NCBI RefSeq assembly: GCF_004349055.1
Contig: NZ_SMKX01000090.1
Span: forward strand, 1-35,202
Direction of reading: 5' to 3'
DNA from: Kribbella antibiotica
Lineage (GTDB): Bacteria > Actinomycetota > Actinomycetes > Propionibacteriales > Kribbellaceae
DNA: 35,202 bases
Shown here: one piece after another, positions 20,913 to 29,135 of the stretch
Layout: every line of letters begins with the position of its first letter
How positions within the stretch are numbered: position 1 is the first letter of the stretch
The notes under the pieces: model-generated
Seen by the model: only the letters and a program-made list of their open reading frames with translations
Told to the model about the DNA's origin: nothing
The model's database searches: none
Made by a program: the position numbers and the translations under genes

Positions 20913-22718
20913 CTACCTGTTGTGCTTGCGGGCCGACAGCCGGCTGACGGCTGTCACCAGTGCGTCGACCTCGTCGTGGGTGTTGTAGAACGCGAACGAC
21001 GGCCGCACGGTCGCTTCCAGGCCGAAACGGCGCAGGATCGGTTGTGCGCAGTGGTGGCCGGACCGAACCGCGATCCCGTCCTCGTTGAGCGCCGTACCGA
21101 CCTCGACGGGTTCGTAGCCGTCCAGGACGAACGACACCACGCTGGCTTTCTCGGCCGCCGTACCGACGAGCCGGAGTCCGGGGATCGCCCGGAGGCACTC
21201 GGTGGCGTGCTCCACCAGGCTGTGTTCGTACGCCGCGATGTTCGGCAGACCGATGCGCTGCACGTACTCCAGCGCAGCGCCCAGCCCGACTGCGTCGGCG
21301 ATGTTCCCGGTGCCGGCCTCGAACCGCCCGGGCGGCGGCTGGAAGACGGACCGTTCGAGGGTGACGTCGGCGATCATGTTGCCGCCGCCCTCCCACGGCG
21401 GCATGTCCGCCAGGACCTCCTTGCGCCCGTACAGGACGCCGATCCCGGTCGGTCCGAAGATCTTGTGACCGGAGAAGACCAGGAAATCCGCGCCCAGCAA
21501 GGACACGTCGATCGGCACGTGTGGCACCGATTGCGCCGCGTCGATCATCACGGTCGCCCCGGCCCGGTGGCCGAGTTCGATGATCTGCTCGATCGGGACC
21601 ACGGTTCCGAGTGCGTTGGAGACATGGGTGACCGAGACCAGCTTGGTACGGCTGGAGAGCAGTTTGGTGTACTCCGCCAGCAGTACCTGGCCGTCCTCGT
21701 CGACCGGGATGACCTTCAGTACGGCGCCGGTCTGCTCACACAGCATCTGCCACGGCACGATGTTGGCGTGGTGCTCGAGGTGCGAGATGACGATCTCGTC
21801 GCCCGCACTGATATTCGCCGGACCCCAGGCCTTGGCGACCAGGTTGATCGCCTCGGTGGTGCCGCGCACGAACACGATCTCCTCGGCCGAACCCGCACCG
21901 ATGAACTTCGCCACGGTGTTCCGTGCGTGCTCGTAGGCGTCGGTCGCCCGCGCCGCGAGCTCATGGGCAGCACGGTGGATGTTGGAGTTCTCGTGCGAGT
22001 AGAAATGCATCAGCCGGTCGAGGACCGCTTGCGGCTTCTGGGTTGTCGCCGCGTTGTCCAACCAGATCAGCGGGCGCCCGTTGACCAATTCGGCCAGGAT
22101 CGGAAAGTCCCGTCGTACGGCGTGCACGTCGAAGGCCGGGTGCGGATCCAGCGGCAATTGGGGTACTGCGGGGTGCTCGGCATCGAGGAAGTAGAACGGC
22201 CCGCTGTCCACTGCCGGTGCAGCGGGCGGCAGCAACGTCGGAACCTCGAAGCGTCCGAAGCTCGGAGCCGCAGGTGTCGATGGGAGCTGCCTCCCGGACA
22301 GGAAGTAGAACGCGCCGGCGTCCGGAGCGCTAGGAGCACTCGGCGCCGCCGGTACCTCGGGCGAAGCCACAGCCGGTACGGCGGTCGCCGCGGAGGCGGC
22401 AATCGCCAGGCCGGCCAGCTCGGACAGATCCGGCCCGGCCGGCAGTTCCGCCTGCACCGGCAACTCCGGACTGTAGGTGAGCCCGGCCGCTGTGGTCCCG
22501 TACGAAGCCGGAGCTGTTGCCGAGGGCAAGCTTCCCTGTGGGCTCGGCCCAGCGATCGGCGCCGGCGGCGGGACGTCTGCTGCCGGGAAGTCGCCGTTGT
22601 GAGGCGCACCGGCGCCTGGGATGGCGGCGAAGAACTCACCGGCCATCCGGCTCAGGGTCGCTTCGTCGGGCAGCCAGTCCGGCGCCTGACCGTTAGCGGT
22701 AGACGGGGGCGTAGTCAT
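20913..22718 (-). CDS. Cysteine desulfurase, family 2A encapsulin cargo
   Basis: The 601-residue protein joins a ~195-residue Pro/Ala-rich disordered leader to a SufS-type cysteine desulfurase. The desulfurase has the PLP lysine in FSGHKIFGPTG (K419), HHANIVPWQ, and the persulfide Cys in RSGHHCAQP (C557). The leader has a motif LSRMAGEFFAAIPG (22-35) and a twice-used FYFL motif (137-140 and 175-178). A long N-terminal extension of this kind is the targeting region of family 2A encapsulin cargo desulfurases, which take sulfur from L-cysteine. The start (ATG 22718, GGAG 7 bases upstream) lies inside the shell gene's last codons (26-bp overlap), so translation is coupled. Confidence 0.95.
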   Translation of the reverse strand: MTTPPSTANGQAPDWLPDEATLSRMAGEFFAAIPGAGAPHNGDFPAADVPPPAPIAGPSPQGSLPSATAPASYGTTAAGLTYSPELPVQAELPAGPDLSELAGLAIAASAATAVPAVASPEVPAAPSAPSAPDAGAFYFLSGRQLPSTPAAPSFGRFEVPTLLPPAAPAVDSGPFYFLDAEHPAVPQLPLDPHPAFDVHAVRRDFPILAELVNGRPLIWLDNAATTQKPQAVLDRLMHFYSHENSNIHRAAHELAARATDAYEHARNTVAKFIGAGSAEEIVFVRGTTEAINLVAKAWGPANISAGDEIVISHLEHHANIVPWQMLCEQTGAVLKVIPVDEDGQVLLAEYTKLLSSRTKLVSVTHVSNALGTVVPIEQIIELGHRAGATVMIDAAQSVPHVPIDVSLLGADFLVFSGHKIFGPTGIGVLYGRKEVLADMPPWEGGGNMIADVTLERSVFQPPPGRFEAGTGNIADAVGLGAALEYVQRIGLPNIAAYEHSLVEHATECLRAIPGLRLVGTAAEKASVVSFVLDGYEPVEVGTALNEDGIAVRSGHHCAQPILRRFGLEATVRPSFAFYNTHDEVDALVTAVSRLSARKHNR

Positions 22719-23634
22719 GGAACTTCTCCACCTCGACGTCGTCCAGCACGGCCAGCGCATCATCGGTCAGTACTGCGAGCGAGCAGTACAAGGAGATCAG
22801 GTACGACGCGATCGCGCTGCGGTCGATCTGCATGAACCGCACCGACAACCCCATCCCCTGCTCACCGGACAGGCCGGGCTGGAACAGACCGATCACGCCC
22901 TGCCGGCTCTCGCCCGTGCGGAGCAGCAGGAACTTCGTCTTGCCGTTCTCCACCGGGACCTTGTCCGAGGGGATGATCGGCAGACCGCGCCAGGTCAGGA
23001 ACTGCGACCCGAACATGCTGACCGTTGCCGGCGGCACGCCACGCCGGGTGCATTCGCGGCCGAAGGCGGCCACGCCCTCGGGGTGCGTGAGGAAGAAGGC
23101 CGGCTGCTTCCAGACCTTGGTGATGAGGCGGTCCAGGTCGTCCGGGGTCGGCGGGCCGCCCAGGGTGGAGATGCGCTGTGATTCCGCGGCGCTGTTCACG
23201 AGCCCGTACTGCGGGCTGTTGATCAGCTCGTTCTCCTGGTGCTCCTTGACCGCTTCGATGGTCAGCCGCAACTGCTGGGCAACCTGGTCGTGCGGGCTCG
23301 AGTACAGGTCCGACACCCGGGTGTGGACGTCCAGGATGGTCTGGACCGCCTTGAGCCGGTACTCCTTCGGCTCCCGCTCGTAGTCGACGAACGTCTGCGC
23401 CAGCGGCGACTCGTCGAGGTTGTCGCACTGGATCTTCACCGACTCGGGGTGAACGACCTGGTTCACCCGGTAGATGCCGGCCTCGACCGGGACCCAGGAC
23501 ATCAGATGCACCAGCCACCGCGGCGTGATGCTCGCCATCTGCGGCGCGGTTTTGGTCTTGTTGGCCAGGTTCTGGGCGGCCGCGTCACTGACCGAGGTCG
23601 ACTGCGACGATGGATTGTTCGCGAGGGTCGTCAT
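22693..23634 (-). CDS. Family 2A encapsulin shell protein
   Basis: The 313-residue protein matches the SrpI/MMPI-type family 2A encapsulin shell, an HK97-fold capsid-like protein. Visible are the family segments MASITPRWLVHLMSWVPVEA and YRVNQVV. Also present are REPKEYRLKAVQTILDVHTR (E-loop/P-domain region) and TRRGVPPATVSMFGSQFLTW. The end reads IASYLISLYCSLAVLTDDAL. About 60 copies build an icosahedral compartment that encloses the desulfurase; members of this family have been shown to store elemental sulfur. The ATG at 23634 was chosen from the Met-Thr-Thr start with AGGA upstream; a longer reading to 23700 enters the promoter region. The N-terminal ~30 residues are Ser/Asn/Ala-rich and probably disordered. 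Confidence 0.95.
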   Translation of the reverse strand: MTTLANNPSSQSTSVSDAAAQNLANKTKTAPQMASITPRWLVHLMSWVPVEAGIYRVNQVVHPESVKIQCDNLDESPLAQTFVDYEREPKEYRLKAVQTILDVHTRVSDLYSSPHDQVAQQLRLTIEAVKEHQENELINSPQYGLVNSAAESQRISTLGGPPTPDDLDRLITKVWKQPAFFLTHPEGVAAFGRECTRRGVPPATVSMFGSQFLTWRGLPIIPSDKVPVENGKTKFLLLRTGESRQGVIGLFQPGLSGEQGMGLSVRFMQIDRSAIASYLISLYCSLAVLTDDALAVLDDVEVEKFHDYAPVYR

Positions 23635-23718
23635 AGGCACGAATCCTGGCAGCGCGCGCGGGTGTCCACTAATGCGGATTTTCGAGGCTGTCAACAGCAA
23701 CGGCTATATGATTCGTGG
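23635..23718. promoter_or_regulatory. Divergent promoter region of the encapsulin operon and its LysR regulator
   Basis: Toward the LysR gene, TATGAT (23707-23712) ends 6 bases before the ATG at 23719, which indicates a leaderless transcript. Toward the shell gene, a perfect TTGACA -35 (minus strand, 23689-23694) is followed after 17 bp by the poor -10 TAGTGG. A good -35 with a poor -10 and a divergent LysR gene fits activator-dependent expression. Confidence 0.5.
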
Positions 23719-24621
23719 ATGATCGACCTTGGCCGGTTGCGCGTCTTGGTGGCGGTTGCCCGCGAAGGTTCGGTCACGGCGGCGGCCGAGGCCTTACATT
23801 ACGCCCAGCCTTCGGTCAGCCATCAACTGGCAAAACTTGAGGCTGAAGCCGGCGTGCCGTTGCTGCAGCGGATGGGGCGCGGGATCCGGCTCACCGACGC
23901 CGGCCGGTTGCTGGTGGACCGGGCCGAGTCGATCCTGGCCCAGGTGGAGTCGGCGCAGGCCGAGCTCGACGAGCTGTCCGAGCTGAAGACCGGCCGGGTC
24001 CGGCTGGCCGCCTTCCCCTCGGCCCTGGCGACGCTCGTGCCGCGGGCGGCGGCGCTGATCACCGAGCAGCATCCCGGGATCGAGCTGACGCTGGTCGAGG
24101 CCGAGCCGCCGGCCGCGCTGAGCGCTCTGCGGAACAACGACGTCGACGTGGCGCTGATCTTCGAGCACGGCGACCCGCCCCAGGCCGATCGCCGCGACAT
24201 CACGATGACCTTGCTGCTCGACGAGCCGCTGTACATCGTCACTGCAGCCAACCGGTCCTGGGCCGGACCGCGCGCGGAGCTGGCAACCTACGGCGACGCC
24301 CGCTGGATCGCGGGATGCGAGCGCTGCCGGGAGCACCTGGTGGGTGCCTGCGACGACGCCGGCTTCAAGCCGAGCGTGGATTTCGAGACCGAGGACTATG
24401 TTGCTGTGCAGGCTCTCGTCGCGGCCGGGCTGGGTGTCAGCTTGATGCCCGGCCTCACTCTGGTTGCGAATCGGCACCCGGAGGTCAGACTCGACCGCGT
24501 CCCCGGGCTGGCCCGGCAGGTCATCACCGCCGTGCACGGCAAACCGCCCGCCTCCCGGCCGGCGCAGGTGCTCCTCGACGCCCTCAACGCCACAATCGCT
24601 AAGCCAGCTTGGCCTTCCTGA
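23719..24621 (+). CDS. LysR-family regulator of the encapsulin operon
   Basis: The 300-residue regulator has an N-terminal winged helix (MIDLGRLRVLVAVAREGSVT, then HYAQPSVSHQLAKLEAEAGV) and a type 2 periplasmic-binding-like effector domain. In the effector domain, the segment WIAGCERCREHL places C200 and C203 as a CxxC pair, with C211 nearby. It is divergent from the shell gene with 84 bp between, so it very likely controls the encapsulin operon. The Cys cluster could sense thiol or sulfur state, but related LysR proteins without such neighbours also carry it. The 3' end overlaps the convergent methyltransferase gene by 23 bp. Confidence 0.92.
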   Translation: MIDLGRLRVLVAVAREGSVTAAAEALHYAQPSVSHQLAKLEAEAGVPLLQRMGRGIRLTDAGRLLVDRAESILAQVESAQAELDELSELKTGRVRLAAFPSALATLVPRAAALITEQHPGIELTLVEAEPPAALSALRNNDVDVALIFEHGDPPQADRRDITMTLLLDEPLYIVTAANRSWAGPRAELATYGDARWIAGCERCREHLVGACDDAGFKPSVDFETEDYVAVQALVAAGLGVSLMPGLTLVANRHPEVRLDRVPGLARQVITAVHGKPPASRPAQVLLDALNATIAKPAWPS

Positions 24622-25204
24622 ACATCAACCGGTCTTCCGGATACTCGACCTCCCGGTACGGCGTGAAGCCGGCGGCGACTGCGAACTCGGTCAGCTGCTC
24701 GGGCAGCCAGCGGTGGACATAGACGTCCATCGGCAGGTCGCCGTACCCGGAGGTCTTGTGGGTTGAGTCTTCGCCGACATGGAAACCCATCAGCAGGACG
24801 CCGTCCGGTGCGAGCACGCGATAGAACTCCGCAAACGCCACCGGTACGACGTTGCGCGGCAGATGGATGATCGACCACCAGGTGACCACGCCGCCGAAGG
24901 ACTCGTCGGGGAACTCGAGAGCCGTCATCGAGCCGACGCGGAAGTCGAGTTCGGGGTGGTCGCGCCGGGCCACCTCGATCATCCCGGGGGACAGGTCTAG
25001 CCCGACCACGGGTCCACGCTCCGACAGCAAGCCCGTCGTACGGCCGGGTCCGCAGCCGACATCCAGGATCGGGCGATCATCAGCGAGTGCCGTGACCAGG
25101 TCGAATCCTTCGATCTCCCACTCGGGACCGTCCACCACGCGCTCGGCGTACGAGACGGCAACCGTGTCGTATGACGTGCTGATCCTCGCAAGTGCGTCTG
25201 TCAT
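24599..25204 (-). CDS. Class I SAM-dependent methyltransferase
   Basis: The 201-residue protein has the Rossmann-type methyltransferase motifs: ILDVGCGPGRTTGLLSERG (motif I), VVGLDLSPGMIEVARRDHP (motif II), FRVGSMTALEFPDESFGGVV (motif III region) and VLAPDGVLLMGFHVGED. The group methylates small molecules; the substrate is not evident. The ATG at 25204 is 6 bases after a TAGGGT -10 box (minus strand, 25211-25216), a leaderless arrangement. Confidence 0.9.
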   Translation of the reverse strand: MTDALARISTSYDTVAVSYAERVVDGPEWEIEGFDLVTALADDRPILDVGCGPGRTTGLLSERGPVVGLDLSPGMIEVARRDHPELDFRVGSMTALEFPDESFGGVVTWWSIIHLPRNVVPVAFAEFYRVLAPDGVLLMGFHVGEDSTHKTSGYGDLPMDVYVHRWLPEQLTEFAVAAGFTPYREVEYPEDRLMFRKAKLA

Positions 25205-25210
25205 GGCGCG

Positions 25211-25216
25211 ACCCTA
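25211..25216 (-). promoter_or_regulatory. -10 box of the methyltransferase gene
   Basis: Read on the minus strand it is TAGGGT, followed by 6 bases and the ATG at 25204, with no Shine-Dalgarno. Confidence 0.4.
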
Positions 25217-25241
25217 GAAGGCCGCGCCGACAGAAACTGAT

Positions 25242-26090
25242 TTACGCCTTGCCGAGGGTCTGCTTCTGCTTGCCGAGACCCGCGATCTCCAGCTCCATCA
25301 CGTCACCGGGGGACAGGTACGGGAAGCGGCCGGACAGCGCCACGCCTTCCGGTGTACCGGTGTTCACGATGTCGCCGGGGCTCAGGACCATGTACTGCGA
25401 GAGGTCGCGGATCAGCGTGGCGACCGAGAAGATCAGGTCCCGGGTGTTCGAGTCCTGGCGGGGCTCGCCGTTCACGAAGGACTTGAGGTCGAGGTTGGTG
25501 GAATCGACCTCGTCGGCCGGGACCAGCGCCGGGCCGAGCGGGTTGAACGTCTCACAGCATTTGCCCTTGGACCACTGGCCGCCCGACTCCTCGATCTGGA
25601 AGGCACGCTCGGAGACGTCGTTCGAGACGGTGTATCCGGCGACACAGGCGAGCGCTTCCTCGTCAGTCTCGACGTACCGGGCTTCCTTGCCGATGACGAC
25701 GGCCAGCTCGACCTCCCAGTCGGTCTTGACCGAACCGCGCGGGACCAGGACCTCGTCGTACGGGCCGACGACGGTGTTCGGGTGCTTGAAGAACACGATC
25801 GGCTGCTTCGGCGGCGCGGATCCGGACTCGGCCGCGTGGGCGGCGTAGTTCATGCCGATGCAGACGACGGCGCCGGGACGGGCGATCGGGGCGCCGACCC
25901 GCAGACCGTCAGCGGAGGCTGCGGTCAGCGCACCGGCCTCCAGCGCGGCGCGGGTGCGGGCGATGCCGTCACTCGCCAGGAAGGCGCCGTCGATGTCGGC
26001 GGTCAGCGGGCTCAGGTCGTAGACGGTGCCGTCGGTGGCGCGCACGTACGGGCGCTCCTCGCCGACCGCGCCGAGGCGCAGCAGTTCCAC
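25242..26090 (-). CDS. Fumarylacetoacetate hydrolase (FAH) family protein
   Basis: The 282-residue protein has the FAH fold features: VCIGMNYAAHAAESGSAPP, VKTDWEVELAVVIGKEA with the metal-binding Glu pair, TVSNDVSERAFQIE, LIRDLSQYMVLSPGDIVNTG and GTPEGVALSG. In sugar catabolic clusters this family cleaves 2,4-dioxo-3-deoxy-sugar acids, for example 2,4-didehydro-3-deoxy-L-rhamnonate or L-fuconate to pyruvate and L-lactate. It lies 37 bp downstream of the GntR gene and opposite the uptake operon, so it probably performs the last step. The GTG at 26090 has AGGGAG six bases upstream. Confidence 0.9.
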   Translation of the reverse strand: MELLRLGAVGEERPYVRATDGTVYDLSPLTADIDGAFLASDGIARTRAALEAGALTAASADGLRVGAPIARPGAVVCIGMNYAAHAAESGSAPPKQPIVFFKHPNTVVGPYDEVLVPRGSVKTDWEVELAVVIGKEARYVETDEEALACVAGYTVSNDVSERAFQIEESGGQWSKGKCCETFNPLGPALVPADEVDSTNLDLKSFVNGEPRQDSNTRDLIFSVATLIRDLSQYMVLSPGDIVNTGTPEGVALSGRFPYLSPGDVMELEIAGLGKQKQTLGKA

Positions 26091-26127
26091 AGATATCTCC
26101 CTGGATGATCAGGTCTTCAGGACGGAA

Positions 26128-26823
26128 TCACTCTTTGTCGAACATCGGCCGCAGCCGCTCGCGGGACGCCTCGATGTGCGCCCGCATCGCCGCGGCCGCC
26201 TCGTCGGGGTCGCCCTTGCGCACGGCGGCCACCACCGTCTTGTGTTCGCGCAACGCCTTTGTCGCGATCCCACCGCCGTAGTACAGCCGGAACAGGTGCA
26301 GGTGGCAGTGGGTGCGGGCGAAGGACAGCCGCGCAGTCTCGTTGCCGGCCAGCTCCAGGACCAGGTCGTGGAAGCGCTGGTCGTGCGCTGCCATCGCCCG
26401 GTAGCTCTCGTACGCCGGCCGGTCCGGTACGTCGGTGTAGCTCAGCATCTCGTCCTTGAGCCGGACCAGGTCCTCGGTGCCGGCCTGTTGAGCCGCCCGA
26501 CCGGCCGCCCACGGCTCGATGTGCAGCCGGAACTCGAACAGGTCCTCGAACTCGGGCCGGCTGAGGATCGATGACACCCGGTAACCGCGCAGCGGCTCCT
26601 TGATCACCAGTCCGTCGGACTCCAGCCGGGCCAGCGACTCCCGGATCGGGGTCTGGGAGATCCCGAGCTCACGGGTCAGGGCGTCGATGTTCAGCCGGGT
26701 GCCCGGCTCGACCACGCTGTCCATGATCAGGCCCTTGACGGTCTCGTAGACGTCGTCGCTCAGCACCTGTCGCTGCGGCAAGCGAGTCAACTGCCCCGCC
26801 AGACCCACGTGCGCATCAGTCAC
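26128..26823 (-). CDS. GntR-family (FCD/FadR subgroup) transcriptional regulator
   Basis: The 231-residue protein has a GntR winged helix (SDDVYETVKGLIMDSVVEPG, then LTRELGISQTPIRESLARLE) and an FCD ligand-binding domain. The FCD domain has metal-site His residues in AAHDQRFHDLVLELAG, THCHLHLFRL and AMRAHIEAS. FCD regulators often sense sugar acids or other carboxylates. It is divergent from the sugar transport operon at 26962 and co-directional with the FAH gene, making it the likely repressor of both. The GTG at 26823 has GGGAGGAG upstream. Confidence 0.92.
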   Translation of the reverse strand: MTDAHVGLAGQLTRLPQRQVLSDDVYETVKGLIMDSVVEPGTRLNIDALTRELGISQTPIRESLARLESDGLVIKEPLRGYRVSSILSRPEFEDLFEFRLHIEPWAAGRAAQQAGTEDLVRLKDEMLSYTDVPDRPAYESYRAMAAHDQRFHDLVLELAGNETARLSFARTHCHLHLFRLYYGGGIATKALREHKTVVAAVRKGDPDEAAAAMRAHIEASRERLRPMFDKE

Positions 26824-26936
26824 AGTGCACTCCTCCCGAACCCCTCTTACTCAGGGACCTAGTCTGCCCGACTCGCATCGTTACCTCGACGAGTCTTGAC
26901 GGCTCCAGTGTGAGGCGGCAGCATCAGGTTCGCAAT

Positions 26937-26948
26937 ATCCTATAGGAT
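26937..26948. promoter_or_regulatory. Perfect palindrome, probable GntR operator of the sugar operon
   Basis: ATCCTATAGGAT is a perfect 12-bp palindrome 13 bases upstream of the binding-protein start and just before its CTGGAG ribosome-binding site. Short A/T-centred palindromes are typical operators of FCD-type GntR proteins, and the GntR gene is divergent here. A TTGACG at 26895-26900 may be part of a promoter, but its -10 is unclear. Confidence 0.6.
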
Positions 26949-26961
26949 CTGGAGTCCGCTC

Positions 26962-28050
26962 ATGACCGTCGCTCTCCGCCGAACCGCCCTCTGCGTCGCT
27001 GCTTTCGCGCTCGTCGCGACCGGCTGCACGACCAAACCCGCCGATTCCCCGTCCGGCGGCGCCCCGAAGGATGACGCGTCCACCGGGTCCAGTTCGGGAC
27101 CGGTGACCCTCAAGGACGGCTCCCAGGTCAAGCTAGCGCTGATCCCGGGGGGTGCACACCCCTATTTCCAGCCGTGGAAAACCACCGCCGACACCGACAA
27201 GACCGACTTCAAACTCGGCGGCGTCACGTTCAACGAGACCGGCGAGTGGGACCAGGGCAAGCAGAACAACGTGATCAGCTCGCTGGCCGCGCAGGGGTAC
27301 AACGCGTTCGGCATCTTCGGCGTGTCGCCGACCGACATCAACTCCACCTTCGAGGATCTGAAGGCGAAGGGTTTCGCGGTCGGCTCGCTGGCCTCCTGCC
27401 CGGCCGGTGACACGAACGCGGCCGACTTCTGCCTGTCCACGGATGTCGAAGCGGCGGCGTACAAGGCGGCCAAGGCAACCATCGAGGCGATCGGTGGCCA
27501 GGGCACGATCGTGCACCTGACCGGCAACAACGTCGACTCGAACACGCAGCGCCGGATCGCCGGGGTGAAGAAGGCGGTTGCGGAGACGAACGGCAAGGTC
27601 ACCGAGCTGCCGGTGATCACCGATATCGACAAGGACCTGTCCACCGCGCAGAAGGCGGTCGCCGACCTGCTTGCCTCGAAGGGCAAGGAGATCAAGGGCA
27701 TCGTCACCACGGCGTACAACCCGGCCGTTGCCGCGGCGGACGGTGTTGCCTCCAGCAAGCTTCCGATCAAGGTCGTCGCGATCGATGACGACGCGAAGAT
27801 CCTGTCCGGGATCAAGTCCGGCGGCGTCGCTGCGACCGTCACGCAGAACCCGGTGGGTCAGGCGTACGTCGGTGGCTGGCTGCTCGCGCTGTTGCAGTCC
27901 AAGCAGTGCACGATGAAGACGCCCGGTGTGATCGTGGACTCCGGCTCGTTCGTGGTGACCAAGGCCAACGTCGACACGTACGACGACGAGCGCAAGGCGA
28001 AGACCAAGACGCTGCAGACCGACTTCGAGAAGCAGCTGAGCTGCCAGTGA
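26962..28050 (+). CDS. Sugar ABC transporter substrate-binding lipoprotein
   Basis: The 362-residue protein has a lipoprotein signal (ALCVAAFALVATGC, lipid-modified Cys at 22) and a Ser/Gly/Asp-rich linker. A type I periplasmic binding domain like that of ribose/rhamnose-binding proteins follows: QVKLALIPGGAHPYFQPWK, GYNAFGIFGVSPTDIN, GGQGTIVHLTGNNVDSNTQR and IKVVAIDDDAKIL. It would be anchored outside the membrane and deliver sugar to the two permeases encoded downstream. CTGGAG lies 7 bases before the ATG. Its stop overlaps the start of the enolase-superfamily gene (GTGA at 28047-28050). Confidence 0.92.
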   Translation: MTVALRRTALCVAAFALVATGCTTKPADSPSGGAPKDDASTGSSSGPVTLKDGSQVKLALIPGGAHPYFQPWKTTADTDKTDFKLGGVTFNETGEWDQGKQNNVISSLAAQGYNAFGIFGVSPTDINSTFEDLKAKGFAVGSLASCPAGDTNAADFCLSTDVEAAAYKAAKATIEAIGGQGTIVHLTGNNVDSNTQRRIAGVKKAVAETNGKVTELPVITDIDKDLSTAQKAVADLLASKGKEIKGIVTTAYNPAVAAADGVASSKLPIKVVAIDDDAKILSGIKSGGVAATVTQNPVGQAYVGGWLLALLQSKQCTMKTPGVIVDSGSFVVTKANVDTYDDERKAKTKTLQTDFEKQLSCQ

Positions 28051-29135
28051 GCATCATTGCGAAGGCATCGGCGTACCTGGTCGATCTTGAGGTCGAGACG
28101 GTACGCACCGATGCCGTGCAGTCGTTCCTGAAGCAGGAGACGGTGTTCGTCTCGCTGGAGACGGCTGATGGGCTGAGCGGCCTGGGGTACTCGTACACGA
28201 TCGGTACGGGCGGCAGCGCCGTACTGGCTTTGCTGCGGGACCACCTGTTGCCGCGACTGATCGGGAAGGACGCACGCAACGTCGAGGCGGTGTGGTCGGA
28301 CCTGTTCTGGTCGACGCACGCCACGACGGTTGGTGCGATCACCTCGTTGGCGCTGGCTGCTGTGGACACTGCGCTGTGGGACCTGCGGTGTCTGCGGGCT
28401 GCTGAGCCGTTGTGGCGGTTGGCTGGCGGCTACCGCCAGCAGGTGCCGCTGTACGACACCGAGGGCGGCTGGTTGCACCTGACCACGGACGAGCTCGTTG
28501 CGGGCGCTCTGGCTTCCCAGAAGGCCGGTTGGCCCGGTGTGAAGCTCAAGGTGGGTAAGCCGCGCGTCCACGAGGACCTGGAGCGGCTGAGCGCCGTACG
28601 GGATGCTGTTGGGCCCGGGCTCGACATCATGGTTGATGCAAACCAGTCGATGACGTACGCCGAGGCCAAGCGCCGGGCTGCTGCGTTTGAGGCGGTGGAC
28701 CTGACCTGGTTCGAGGAGCCGTTGCCGGCCGACGATGTGACCGGGCATGTGCGGCTGGCCGAGTCCACCTCGATTCCGATCGCTGTGGGTGAGTCGCTGT
28801 ACTCGATCTCGCAGTTCCGCGAGTACGTCGCCGCTGGTGGCGCCGGAATCGTTCAGGTCGACGTGGCTCGGATCGGCGGGATCACCCCGTGGCTCAAGGT
28901 CGCGCATCTGGCTGAGGCGTTCAATATCGAGGTCTGTCCGCACTTCCTGATGGAGATCCACGTCAGCCTGACTGCTGCCGTACCGAATGGCCGGTACGTC
29001 GAGCACATCCCGCAGCTGCGAGCGATCACTCGCTCTGAGATGGCTGTGGTGGACGGACACGCGGTTGCGCCTGATGTGCCAGGCCTGGGGATCGACTGGG
29101 ACTCCGACGCGATCGACGATCGGCGGGTCTCATGA
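28047..29135 (+). CDS. Mandelate racemase/enolase-superfamily sugar acid dehydratase
   Basis: The 362-residue enzyme has the superfamily catalytic residues: GVKLKVGKP (K166, K168), IMVDANQS (D197, N199), WFEEPLP (E223/E224), AVGES (E249), the D272 strand and CPHFLMEIH (H299). The D-H dyad and KxK place it in the mandelate racemase subgroup, which includes L-fuconate, L-rhamnonate and other sugar acid dehydratases. Lying between the binding protein and the permeases, and with a lactonase and FAH protein in the cluster, it probably makes a 2-keto-3-deoxy sugar acid. Both ends overlap neighbours by 4 bp. Confidence 0.92.
   Translation: MSIIAKASAYLVDLEVETVRTDAVQSFLKQETVFVSLETADGLSGLGYSYTIGTGGSAVLALLRDHLLPRLIGKDARNVEAVWSDLFWSTHATTVGAITSLALAAVDTALWDLRCLRAAEPLWRLAGGYRQQVPLYDTEGGWLHLTTDELVAGALASQKAGWPGVKLKVGKPRVHEDLERLSAVRDAVGPGLDIMVDANQSMTYAEAKRRAAAFEAVDLTWFEEPLPADDVTGHVRLAESTSIPIAVGESLYSISQFREYVAAGGAGIVQVDVARIGGITPWLKVAHLAEAFNIEVCPHFLMEIHVSLTAAVPNGRYVEHIPQLRAITRSEMAVVDGHAVAPDVPGLGIDWDSDAIDDRRVS

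Noticed and set aside
28420..28438. Hairpin GCTGGCGG-CTA-CCGCCAGC
   Set aside because: It lies inside the dehydratase coding sequence in frame with normal codons; no T-tract or conserved context suggests a regulatory role.
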